Of a DNA stretch of 64,000 bases, positions 42,898 through 53,774 are shown piece after piece. Each line of letters starts with the position of its first letter. The first letter of the stretch is position 1. The notes below the pieces were generated by a model. It saw nothing but the letters and a program-made list of their open reading frames with translations. It had not been told where the DNA came from and made no database searches. The position numbers and the translations under genes are program-made. The stretch comes from Platycnemis pennipes (lineage: Eukaryota; Arthropoda; Insecta; Odonata; Platycnemididae), in contig OW121850.1 of assembly GCA_933228895.1 (NCBI GenBank), forward strand, positions 29,831,773 through 29,895,772. Reading direction: 5' to 3'.

Positions 42898-44805
42898 TTG
42901 GAGGGCACTGAAGAATTTGCACATGGAAGTGATGGCAATGTGTCTCTGAATTCAGTTTCATCAACCCTTGATAGTGAGGACTCTGGGGATGACAGTGAGG
43001 ACTCTGGGGATGACAGTGAGGACTCTGGGGATGACAGTAAGGATGAGAATGAGACGTTTGAGCTGGCCCTTGCTCATTGGGCCTGTGAGAGTGTTTCAAT
43101 GAGAAAGGTCAATGAGCTACTTCACCTTCTCAAGGGGCATAACCGCTTCAAGAATTTACCTTCTGACTCCAGAACTCTGCTTAATACACTACGCAGTGTT
43201 AATGCATTAAAAATAGGTGGTGGCTCATATTGTCATATAGGTGTTGTAATTTATTATTTTACTTTCTCTCACTCACAATACAACTAAACTCACACGCCTA
43301 AACGTTGGGAGCCATTAATGTAATATATTATTTACTTTTGAGCAATCTTTATTTGTTATGCCACTTGCCTATCTGTTGTTGATCACATAAATACTGACTC
43401 ACAACACAAATAAATATAAACAATATAATAAATTACCCTCCTATTCGTTAACAATATCACATTCACTTTCACTTTCTTCAGGCTCAAATTTACAGGCCAC
43501 AAATCACTTCACCAATGATTACGATCCACTTCACTTTTCACTCTTCACATACAAAACAACAAGTACCCTCTTAAAATTATGTACCTACAAAAGTAGTGGG
43601 GAGTGGACCGCTTTATCCCTCTAGTTTTATATGGAGTTCCTGGCTGATTTCCTCCAATGTGCGATCCCCGCCTCCTTCGTGTACCCTGGCTTCTCCGTCT
43701 TGGCTGATGATTCGTCGCCTGTCTCCGATTAGGTCCAATCCCGCCGGAAGATTCTACGACGTGGACTCCGCTTCCCTCGTGACACTTCCTAGACCTCAAT
43801 GCTTTTGCGATCTCCCACCCAACGAGGGTTCTCCTCTGATCTGGAGTATTGTTAGACTAGAATCCGTCCCTCTTTATATAGTAAAAACTCCCTCATTGTT
43901 TACGCTCGGCCATAAATTAGTTTCCCTGCGTAACATGCCGCGAGTTCAACAATAGCCACGGATACAATTTCTATTATTGGGATTGCATCTCCCGAATGCC
44001 CCGAATCACCATGCTCATTGCTAAATTACCCATTGTCGAGGCCGACGCCATATTTCCCTATGACTCTGTATAAATTTTCTAGACAAAACCCAACATGGCG
44101 GCTCCCCAAATCCCTTTAATATCTTTGGCAGCTGGTAATCCTTGCATAATGGAGGTAGAAACTCTAAAATTGCAGTGCAACATTGATGGTCTGTCTTTGG
44201 CCAAAAACTCATGTAGTCGGGTGTGGCCAATTCTGATGTCCCTGCAAGATTTTTCTTCAATTTCACCCTTTGCTGTTGGCATATTTCATGGAAATGAGAA
44301 GCCTCAGTCCTGCTCCGAGTACTTGGCAGAGTATGTGAAGGAAATCACAATCCTTAAAACAAGGGGCCTTGTGCACAATGGATTGAGAGTCAAAGTAATA
44401 GTGGCTTGTTATGTCTGTGATGTACCTGCCCGTGCCTTTGCTGCCCAAATTAAGTCACACACAGTCTATTTTGGATGTGGAAAATGTTGTGTGCAGGGGA
44501 ATATATCAACCACAGGGTCATGTTTGATGAAATGAATGCACCACTGAGGACAGATGAGAGTTTCAGCCAGGCTTTAGATGAGGACCACCATGTTGGTTAT
44601 TCTCCTTTGTAAGCCATTCCTGACTACAAGATGGTGACTGATATTCCCTACGAATACATGCATATTGTTGACCTCGGTGTGATGAGGAAGCTACTTCTGG
44701 ATTGGCTGAAAGGCAGTTTTAATGTTAGATTGCAGGCAAGGAAAGTTGCACAGCTAAATACTCTAATACGAAGAATTGAAAAGATTATTTACAATGAAAA
44801 GGTGA
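42898..44805 (+). pseudogene. EnSpm/CACTA transposase copy 1, split by a solo LTR
   Basis: The N-terminal part (42898-43241) has an acidic repeat (SEDSGDD three times, 21-bp units at 42977-43039) and NELLHLLKGHNRFKNLPSDS, RTLLNTLRSVNALKIGGGSY. After the LTR, 44135-44535 gives KLQCNIDGLSLAKNSCSRVW, FHGNEKPQSCSEYLAEYVKE, VKVIVACYVCDVPARAFAAQ and a CGKC finger. 44560-44800 gives VGYSPL, IPYEYMHIVDLGVMRKLLLD and WLKGSF. These are the regions, in order, of the animal EnSpm (Tnp2-type) transposase. The end is lost at 44810, next to piggyBac sequence. Confidence 0.75.
43242..43951 (-). mobile_element. Solo LTR (710 bp)
   Basis: On the minus strand it starts TGTTGAACTCGCGG and ends ATTACAACA, with TGTTG/CAACA ends. 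Flanking 5-mers are ATAGG (43237-43241) and ATAGC (43952-43956), a near-perfect target duplication. On the minus strand it has a TATATAAAG box (about 43881-43873) and a downstream AATAAA (about 43358). No internal retroelement sequence, so it is a recombination relic. It interrupts EnSpm transposase copy 1. Confidence 0.75.
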
Positions 44806-44859
44806 AATAGTGTATGAAAAACACAAATTTTCATTTCAAACAATAATTATACATGCTCT

Positions 44860-45528
44860 TTGTAAAGGTTATATTTACACGGATTGGAATTCCCTAAAAC
44901 GGTTCCAGGCAAAGGCCTGGTTTGTCTGGGCAGTCGGGACGGAAGAAAGATATATCTTTTCTCACTCCTTTTTTAAAACACACCCTCCACCTTTTTCTTT
45001 CTGCTCTTTTATGGACGGATTGGGAAGGCAAGTGGACCCTTTCTCGCCCTCTAGCTGCCCCAGGGAGGGAACGCACAGGTGGTGCTCGGTTTTTATAAAT
45101 TAGGTACTCCATTACATTTTTTCTGTAATCCAGCAACTTATTTTCTTTCCTCCATATAATTGGAATAAGCAATGAGTATTTTTCATTATGAGGTGAAGCA
45201 CATGTAAGGCAATTTTCATGTACCATCTTAAGGACTTCTTCACAAGGGGGTAATACGCCAGCATCTGATCACTATGATCTATTCCTCCCATAAATTGGTT
45301 GTACCTCTCAATTATATTTGGTTTTTGGGTGATTTTTCCACTCCTTGCCTTTACTAGTGCCATTTCCCCATCGTGTTCTGACAATACGACTAACACATCT
45401 CTTTTATCACGCCATTTGAGGACGCATATTCCTTCTGAAAAAAGTACTTTTTCTCTCGGAGAATTGGTGTAAGAGATAACGCTGATATAAATCAACTCTC
45501 GGTGGAGGAAGAAATTAGTTATTTTCAA
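44860..45528 (-). pseudogene. piggyBac transposase C-terminal part
   Basis: Minus strand: ICVLKWRDKRDVLVVLSEHD, KPNIIERYNQFMGGIDHSDQ, MLAYYPLVKKSLRWYMKIAL, then after a frameshift PPVRSLPGAARGRERVHLPS and a Cys-rich tail around KRWRVCFKKGVRKDISFF, CPDKPGLCLEPF. The DDE_Tnp_1_7 end (the D in GGIDHSDQ is the last catalytic-region aspartate) and the cysteine finger are diagnostic. The upstream two thirds is missing. Its left edge meets the EnSpm fragment. Confidence 0.8.
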
Positions 45529-45800
45529 TTCGACGTGAGCACGAGTGCTTTCGTGGATAGCGGAGCGACGACAAACGCTTCTTGTCTACGGTGTCGACAA
45601 CCTCTAACCTAGCATGCACGACCTGGCACGAGTGTCAACGACTCCTGGAGTAAGTAATGACTTCAGGCTTACTATGTAGAACCTCTCCATATCGGATATA
45701 AAGAGAACACATTGTAACGTCCACAAAACAGACTTGTGTGTAGGTTCCACCTAGGTTTCCATACATAATATTATTTCAGGTTAGACCTGAAGTAGAAATT

Positions 45801-46052
45801 ATGTATCGAAACCCTGGTCGTATATTTTATAGTGTTTTGTGGACCTTACAAAGTGTATTCTTTAGTCCAATTCTGGAAAGGAAAGCGAAAGAGTACCACC
45901 AGTTAAAAATTGGGCACATGATCCCGCAGCGAGCTGCGTTGGTCAACGAAGCCTATAAGGGATGCTGGGGAAGAAAAGTCATTGAACTTCCTAAGAAGGA
46001 AACTCAGGGTTTCCCCCTTGCGTCCGCCCCTGATCCCTGGAACCAGGGTTAG
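45801..46052 (+). CDS. Unidentified 83-codon frame after a splice-acceptor-like site
   Basis: ATG at 45801, 23 bases after ttatttcag|GTTAGACC. It encodes MYRNPGRIFYSVLWTLQSVF, then ERKAKEYHQLKIGHMIPQRA and ends PDPWNQG before a TAG. The amino-acid make-up looks protein-like (aromatic start, charged middle), but I recognise no family. It may be a transposon exon or chance. Confidence 0.25.
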   Translation: MYRNPGRIFYSVLWTLQSVFFSPILERKAKEYHQLKIGHMIPQRAALVNEAYKGCWGRKVIELPKKETQGFPLASAPDPWNQG

Positions 46053-46919
46053 CGGTAGACGCAAGTCGCTTACATTCGTCTATCACTCGCTCGGTCATGA
46101 ATAACGGTATTCACCTGACATTAGGCGGAGAAATATTACTGCTTGAAAGTGAAAAGCGTAAAAGTAGGAAAAAAGTACAAGCTATCTTTCCTATATGCAA
46201 CTTGGCAGTGTTCTGAGCTCGAATGAAGAAGGAATCGGAAATGAAGAAAACGCAGAGAAAAATGAGTCCTTAAGCAAGGCGGACCCAAAGAGAAAGATAC
46301 CGCTATAAGGTGCGGGAGGCAGCAGCGGAGAGTTATAAGGCAATGAAACTGAGGACTCACATGGTGCGTCACCCGCTCCTGGGAAGCAGACGTCCATGAC
46401 GCACACGTGTGCGTCATCCGCACTCAACATGTTAAGGAAAGCGACCTTCAAACTACTAAAACTAATGAGCATGATGAACAGATGTTATGACAGGATTTCA
46501 GGTCAATGACATAGTACACTTTTACCTAATGATCTCAGGAAAATTCTCACAAACACCACATTGAATATGTGGTCCATTAATAGTGAAAGTCACATGATTT
46601 CTCCCTTGGTTAGACTATTAACGTATTGCACAAGGCATTGGCTTCTGAGAAATTAACATGCAGGTTGGAACGAAAATGCATCTCTTATTTATCACAAATA
46701 AGCACTTATGTGAATTGAGTGAAACACAACTGCCGCTTATACACTTTAGCAGAATTAAAAAATAAATAATAACTGAAAATGAAAAACAGTAATATTTTCA
46801 ACGTAGAAGCTTATTGTTTGAAATTTTAATAAGTAACAAGTAATTAGTGCCTTTAACACCTAGAGCTTACATATCCTTAGAGAAACTAACAACAGAATTA
46901 TCAAATATAAATTATGATG
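46053..46919. other. Intergenic with a 20-bp palindrome
   Basis: TGACGCACACGTGTGCGTCA at 46397-46416 is a perfect palindrome; TTAA follows at 46433. The block 46350-46436 could be a piggyBac-type end but no partner was located. The rest has no assignable content. Confidence 0.4.
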
Positions 46920-47099
46920 CTTCACCTTTTCTTTTTATCTGGCTGCTTCCCAACAGCCCGGTCTACCCGGTCATAATGTCCTGACATCCTCCTAATTTTC
47001 CTTGTTACATTCCCACTGAGGGCATTGTAAACTGCAACAATGAAGAGTTCACTTTGTGGAAAATGTTGGTGAATGGAATCTGGAACAGAGATGTAATGA

Positions 47100-47717
47100 T
47101 TAAGAATAAAAACGACCTCTTTTGAAGGCACTCTGGGAGCACTGGTCTGTACCTAGATAAACATAATAGCTCCCAGAAATCATGAAGAGGCGTATGTCAA
47201 TCATTGGGGTGACCATTCTCTTAACCTCATCCTCAGGGGTGCTATCCATGCATTCTTGGTTGCCTCGGACGTACTCCTCACCCACTATGCCCACTATCCT
47301 CCTCTCCATGTGGTCTAGCATAGTAGCTTGCAGAGGGAAATTCCCTGTGGCCATTCTCTCCCTCCTTATTTGGGAGGCCGTTAACGAGGCCTTTGACTTT
47401 AAATCTCTCCAAACCTGTACGGAAAGAGAAATCATAGTTAGTGTAGGAAGGTACAACTATTACGGCTAACTAACATGAACTCATTCGAATTCCACTTACA
47501 GTTTGCCACTGCTTAGGAGTTTTTATTGCTCCATTTTGGGGGGGGGGGAATTCAGGCCCTTCGTAAGCCTCTCCCACTGCTCTGCCATGACCTTCCTCCC
47601 CTCCTTCCCAGCAAACTTGGAGTGGCTCTCCATGTATGCCACCAATTGCTCACACTGAACACTGCTGCACCTCTGAGCCCTTCGTTTTTTTTCACTATAA
47701 GGCGTAAATAACACCAT
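47100..47717 (-). pseudogene. Zeste-like Myb/SANT DNA-binding protein fragment
   Basis: Exon 1 (47717-47495) reads RAQRCSSVQCEQLVAYMESH, GRKVMAEQWERLTKGLNS, then after a homopolymer shift NGAIKTPKQWQTV; donor GTAAGTGG. Exon 2 (from 47414, acceptor tacag) reads VWRDLKSKASLTASQIRRER and MATGN, then VGEEYVRGN. This R-SS-Q-EQLV--ME .. W--L---LN--G--K---QW---W-DLKSK pattern is the zeste-type Myb/SANT-like domain often found beside EnSpm and Harbinger elements. A 10-G run (47537-47546) breaks the frame. Confidence 0.65.
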
Positions 47718-50206
47718 GAATAAAAGGAGAGAAAATATTATAACCTACCACCAAAGAAGGTAATGAAGGGATTCATTGCGACCACACCGTTTAAAGACTG
47801 ATCAGACGATGAGATTACGTTAGAATTATTTTTCACGAAGAATATCATCTCTATATTGAATGACGATGGAAATGACACCGCTGAAGGGATTCATTTACAC
47901 CATACCGTTTAAGGACTGATCAACCACTGAGATTATCTTAAAATTATTTTCACGAAGAATGTCATCTCTACATTGAATAACGGTGGAAATAACACACCGC
48001 TGACGGGATTCATTTCAACCACGCCGTTTAAGATCAACCGCTGAGATTATCTTGGAATTATTTCGACAAATAATATCAATTCCACATATCATCAATGAAC
48101 ACAAATGAAATTAACAATTTATCTCGTTAAATAAGAAACATCTTTACAATGCATGAAACGAACATACCTTTCAAAAGACAGGGTTTGACGTCGACGCTAA
48201 GTTGAACCGCTAACGTTGGACAGAGAAAAAGTAAAGAGAGATTTTTCCGGTTCCCTTGGACGCTTTAGGAAACTCAATTGTTTCCTGAAATGTTATTGGT
48301 TAATACATCTAGCCTCGCGTGCAGGTGTCATTTTCCTACCGACAACAGCATGACGACACGCAATTGTCGGTTGCAGCGACTAGTATCGGTAGGAGGAATG
48401 TCGAGAATTCCTTTTCTATCGGTGCAAGCGACGACTATCGGCAGACACCGATAGATGTCGCTAGGGGTGTACAGAATTCCGCCCCTGGTTTATAGGTTTC
48501 CACCGACGGCTTGCTTGAAGTCATGCGTCCATTCGCAGAGAATTCGAATTTTCCTCGAGCACTCGTGGAGGATAAAAATTTTGGACCTAAAATGGCCACA
48601 AAGATGTCGTTTGCAAGCCGCACCGGATTTCTCCTGTACCGCAAAAGAGCAGAGCTCTTGTCTCGGGCGCTGATGAAAAGCCCACTTCCAGGCACCAGCT
48701 TCACCACACCTCATCGCCATCCTGAAATATTCGAGAATATACGTTGAGTCTCGACGCTTTATCTGACATAATGGTCCAATGAAGCAATAACTTTTCACTA
48801 AGGTGTGCAGAAAAGTGGAGCCGACCTTGTGTGGGTTAAAAGATGAAAGATAACGCTCCAACTTCGGTTTGGAAGAACCCGATACCTGGAGCTCTGGCAG
48901 ATTAGGCCTAGCAGGGAATACACGATTGTCGCCTGGTGCCTCATTTTTTTTGACATTCTACCTTCCGAATGACCTGGAATAATAAACTTTGCTTTCAATT
49001 AAGGATGACATCAAGAAATATTGAGCTTGAAGGCTTGGCATAAAATATTTATTTTAATATATATTTCATGATTCGCGGACATTCTCGCGAATAAAAATTG
49101 TTCCGCGACAACTCATTACTACAAAAAAACTTGAATTGAGTCGACAATTACCTATCGCTGTGTTTCCGTTGTCGGCGAAAATATTTGCGCCGTTCTTGAC
49201 TTCCCCATTTGCTTCTTAGCATCTACTCCAAGATCAGGGACCCTGTCGCAGGCTGCTGGCATTCTCCTGACGGCATCCATCGACATACTTCCAGTACTCG
49301 AAGCAGTAGGGCCTTTTGGCCTTATCTTATGTCGCTTCTCCGTTTTTCCCAAAGATTTTTCCCGACGGTATGTCATTGCTTCCGGGAAGCTTTCCTCGTC
49401 GGAACTTATATTTGATGCCAGTAAGGCAGTCTGCTTCTCCTTCATTTCCAGCAAGCAATCTAAAATCGGAAGGAGTGGTAACTACTTAAAGACTATCATC
49501 TTTCACTAATGAAAAACCGATTCATTAGACGACTAGAACTCCATTTGATAAAGCAACAGCACTGCCTGAATAAGGACGCCTACTCAGACGATTAGCACGA
49601 TTCCCCTATCACCCAATATAACAGCCTGAGATAAATACATACCTCCAACCATGTGGAAGAAAGCCTCTTCCCTCCTTCCTTCCCACAGAATAATGCCACG
49701 GGAGTTGGCCGATGGTATTACCATTCCGGACGGTAAATGGCTGACTATGTCGCCAATTATCGTCACGGCTCTCGGCTGGTCATTTATAAATTCTACCAGA
49801 GAACGAACTCTCCTTCGACAGGCGCCATGAATCCACCATTTTAATAATTGTGAAAACCACAGTGTAAACAAAACCACACGGGTCACGAGGAGTACTGCGA
49901 GAGTCTAACGAAATATCCGGAAGTGAGGAACGATGCCGAAGGCGGAAATACAAGTCAAAGACATATCTAAATATTCTAATACATGACAAAAATTAAGAAC
50001 ATACTGCTCTCATAATTTTTTAAATTAATAAATAACAAATATTAATTTACATTTTCAGTAAAATTATTTAATAAACTCTAGAATGTGTATCAGAATGAGT
50101 TACACTGACCTTTTTTGTTTCTGACGCAACGACAAAAAAAGTACGGAATACAACATATTAAGGTTGAAGAGTTGCAAATCGTTGGAAAATCTTAGTCATT
50201 GCTGCG
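47718..50206. other. Mostly unassigned; tandem-like blocks and word cluster
   Basis: 47755-48060 contains three diverged repeats of about 120 bp (gaagggattcattgcgacca / gaagggattcatttacacca / gacgggattcatttcaacca). 48330-48475 is dense in tatcggtag/cgaccgata-type words and ends gtcgctaggggtg. 49140-49900 has minus-strand open frames (for example IIGDIVSHLPSGMVIPSANS) that look coding but are not recognised. Confidence 0.45.
48435..48707 (-). pseudogene. Possible BEN-domain fragment
   Basis: The minus-strand frame RRNPVRLANDIFVAILGPKF, LSSTSARGKFEFSANGRM has the spacing of the BEN domain core (aliphatic LA---F----L--SS--GK) and resembles the clearer BEN exon at 62227-62443 (VFVKNLAVALWGFERLSYSS VFGK). 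It lacks the LTP/K end. One frameshift is apparent upstream. Confidence 0.3.
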
Positions 50207-53193
50207 ATGGATAGAAAACGAAAGGAAACGGATATTTTGCGATGGACTAATTATAGGCTATTGAAGAAAGTTAGAGAGGCCCCACAAGAAGTCCTCCATG
50301 AGATAATCGGTGATTTCCAGCATGCAAGCGCCAGTTCCAGTACCAACGTGTCATTTACGGATCAGCACCATCGAGTCGAAAATGATAGGTAAATCAAAAT
50401 GGTTAAATAGAAGTTATTACTCATTACACGTGTCACTTTGCGTGCAAATCTTAAATTTCTTCTCTCTCATATACGTAATAAACAATACCTTTATTGTTTT
50501 ATGCATTTGCATATAATATTTTCCTGCCAAACTTATTTAACTAATGATGAAAAAATTTTTCCTTCGATCCAGAGGGAGCCCTGTTGAATCCAGAACCGGG
50601 ATTGGAAGAGGAATTTGAGGAAGAAGGCAGAGAGTGATTACGAGATGATGAGGAGACTGAAGAAGGTGGTGTGGGATCGGAAGAAGATGATGCAATCGAA
50701 GAGGAGAATGACGGAGGTGCTGAAGATGAGAATCCCCTCGAAGGAATGGATAAGCCTGTGTATGATGGGTGTGACCTATCAATTGGGGAAAGTATGGTTA
50801 TGATGATGAAGTTCATCCTACTATTCAATCTTTCCTGGGCTTGTGTTAAGGTGCTTATTATTTTGATTCAGTTACATTAGCCATAAAACAACAGGTTTGT
50901 GAAGTCCGTTTACTTTCTTAGAAAATATTTTTCTGCTGGTGGACCTAATTTTAAGAGGCATAGACATTACGGAAGTTGTCATGCTGAAGTAACTGAGGTT
51001 GGTAGTTGTTCAAATGAAGCGTGTGGATAGGTGCCTTGTCATACCTTCTTGACGTTCGACTGAGAAAAGCAATTGCATATCCTTTTCCAAAGGGAATCCT
51101 TCAGGGAGACTTAAGCGAATCGGCTTCAGAGGAAAAAAGTAAACAGACAAAACTTTGAAGATATAAATGATGGTAGTGTGTACCGTAATCAGTGGACTTT
51201 TCTTAAAAGCCCATACAACCTTTCACTCATGTATTATTCTGATGGAGTAAGTTTGTTTCAATCTTCCAGATCTTCAGTATGGCCCTTATTTTTTGTAAAT
51301 AATGAACTTCCATTTAAACTGCGATTTCAACCACACAGCATTTTGTTTGGTGGGTTATGTTATGGCAATACGAAACCACACTTCCATACATTTTTACTTC
51401 CTCTGTATGGTACCTTTGAAAGGCTTAGGGAAGGAATAAATATTTTTATGCCGTCTCTGGGTAATGTAGGTAATGTCCTTTGTGAAGTAAGATGCATTTT
51501 GTTAAATGCAATTGAGAACATGCCCTCTAAGGCTTTGATGCTCAATATAAACCAATTTAATGGAGCATATGACTGCCTTAAATGCCTTGCACTGGGAAAA
51601 TCCCACGTTATTGGTCCTAATAAAAGAGTTTGGGTTTATTCATTTGATAATCAAATGTTACTACGGTCCACTAAGCAATGTAACAAACATGCTGAGCAAG
51701 CAATGCTGGAAAAAAGACTGTATGGTGTAGAAGGTGTGTCTATATTTTCACGGCTTGTACCAGACATGATCAATTTATTTGGGATTGATATTATGCACTG
51801 TTTATTCAGTGGATTTGGGAAAGAAAAATTGATTTCTCTGTGGTTCGACTGTTGCTACCGAAACAAGCCATTTTCACTTTATGGCTCAATAGGAAGGGCA
51901 GATAGTCGTTTGCCCAAAATTAAAGTTCAAAATTTTGTCAACAGGCCTCCACGGTCCATTAAGAGTTTCTTGTAGTTTTACAAGGCCTCTGAGTTCAAGA
52001 ACTGGTGTTATTATTTTTCCATTTCAGTTTTGTATGACATAATGGAAGAAAAGTATTTAGTGGATTTGGGAAAAAGAAATTGATTTCTCTGTGGTTTGAC
52101 TGTTGCTACCGAAACAAGCCATTTTCACTTTATGGCTCAATAGGAAGGGTAGATAGTCGTTTGGCCAAAATTAAAGTTCAAAATTTTGTCAACAGACCTC
52201 CACGGTCCATTGAGAGTTTCTTGTCGTTTTACAAGGCCTCTGAGTTCAAGAACTGGTTTTATTGTTTTTCCATTTCAGTTTTGTATGACATAATGGAAGA
52301 AAAGTATTACAAGCCATTTTTTGGCCTGGTGTGGGCATGCTCAAAGTTGAATAAAAATTCAGTGAGTGAAAATGATGTAATATGGCTAGAAAACTAATTA
52401 ATGACTTTGTAGTACATTTCCAGAGGGATTATGGAATTAGGCATATGTCTTCCAACAGTCACTCGTTGCTTTGCCTAGCAGATTATGTGGAGCAATTGGG
52501 ACCCCTTTGGGTTACATCTTACTTCCCATTAGAGGACCTGAATAGAAGGATGGTTCGAATCGTCAATGGACCAAGACACCCTAATTACAAATAAGTGATT
52601 CGTTTGCCATAGTTAAAAAATTGAACGCATTGGAATGTAAATTAAATAATAGAATGAACTTTAAATCTTTTTTAATGCAGTTAAAAACTGCCCATGTATC
52701 TCTCAATGAGAAAATAGTCGACAACATATACAGTGTGGGGAAGTATGAGAAAGTGGCAAGGATGACACCAATGCTGGTGGAAGCCTTTGTTGGCCATAAC
52801 TCGACAACTTCTGAACTCTTTATATTTAAACGGTTGTTCAAAGATAGATTTGGGTATGTGAGTCGGGGGTGCTCCCGCATTTGTAATAATATATCATATT
52901 GCGTGATTTATGATGGAGGAAAAGTTGGTGTCATTGAATATTTTGCTAAGAGAAGGTTATGCAAATGTGTCGATGTGATATGCTCGTGCAGATTGTTTGC
53001 ATATGCCGTTCTGAGAGTTTGCTATGCTGTGGGCAATAATAAGATTTATGGTGGGGATTTTGTAAAAGAAGGAGAAGTGAGCGAAGAAGTCTCACTAATT
53101 GATGTTCAGAGTATTGAATCCATTTGTTTTATGTCAATAGTTGAAGGACATTTTTATTGCTCTAAAGCTGTAAATACAATGGAATTTGAATAA
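50207..53193 (+). pseudogene. EnSpm/CACTA transposase copy 2, near full length
   Basis: Starts MDRKRKETDILRWTNYRLLK. An acidic stretch (EEEFEEEGRE, EEDDAIEEEND) leads to DKPVYDGCDLSIGESMVMMM (50740-50800), a Cys-bearing segment with CNEACG (about 51020), and YRNQWTFLKSPYNLSLMYYS with the core DGVSLFQSSRSSVWPLFFV, ILFGGLCYGNTKPHF, MLNINQFNGAYDCLKCLALG, LVPDMINLFGIDIMHCLFSG. After a 251-bp tandem duplication come GIRHMSSNSHSLLCLADYVE, LGPLWVTSYFPLEDLNRRM and a C-terminal part to 53193. These are the conserved blocks of animal EnSpm transposase. Stops at 50878, 51028 and 51973 and the duplication make it non-functional. Confidence 0.78.
51808..52309 (+). repeat. 251-bp tandem duplication within EnSpm transposase copy 2
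   Basis: 51808-52058 and 52059-52309 are adjacent direct copies (each begins agtggatttgggaaa and ends aagtatt plus one base), about 96 percent identical. The length is not a multiple of three. The first copy has a TAG (ttcttgtagtttt) where the second has TCG. Confidence 0.85.
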
Positions 53194-53770
53194 ATCAATT
53201 TTTTAACTATCAGAGGCTCTTTTAAGATTGAAAAATAACCTCAATATATTTTAATTATACTATATTAGTGATACTGAATAGAATTAGAATAAATGTGTCA
53301 TGTCCAAAGAGCTCTGGAGAGAAAATTAGTGTTTACTTATTTATGAACTTATCACATAAAATTATGGCTTCCTTCTTATTCAGATTTCCTTGACTATTGA
53401 TGAATGTATGCAATGCTATTATAAGAAAATTGCCTATGGTTTATTTTTATATACATTATATATCTAAAATATATTATACTTGAAATAGGTATGGGTTGGC
53501 AGTGTAGTCATTAATTCTCTGCAATAATTCTTAGTTCATGGGAAAGGAAACGGAAAGCAATCGGATGGCAACATAGTCACATTTATTCTTTGAAATAATT
53601 CTAAGTCCATGGGAAAGGAAGTGGATGGCAACTAGCCACAATGCAAGCCAACCGGAAAGCATCGGAAGCCAATTGGAAAGCAAAGTTCCTTTCCGTTTCC
53701 TTTCCTTTTGCCTGAGGAAAGGAAACAGAAAGCAAAAATTTTCATCTGGATAGCTACTGAATATTTTTAA
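53194..53770. other. Spacer with GGAAAGC word repeats
   Basis: 53500-53740 is dense in ggaaaggaaacggaaagc, atcggatggcaac and the inverse cctttccgtttcctttcc. No coding content. Its ends do not clearly match the TGTGCTAnnTGGGT boundary of the other word-repeat insertions. Confidence 0.5.
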
Positions 53771-53774
53771 GTGG

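Noticed and set aside
42584..43099. His/Pro/Ser-rich minus-strand frame (CHPQSPH repeats)
   Set aside because: It is the complement of the acidic 21-bp repeat in the EnSpm transposase N-terminus.
53500..53760. GGAAAGC word cluster as a member of the TGTGCTAnnTGGGT family
   Set aside because: The only candidate boundary (atctggatagctac) has several mismatches and faces the wrong way relative to the words.
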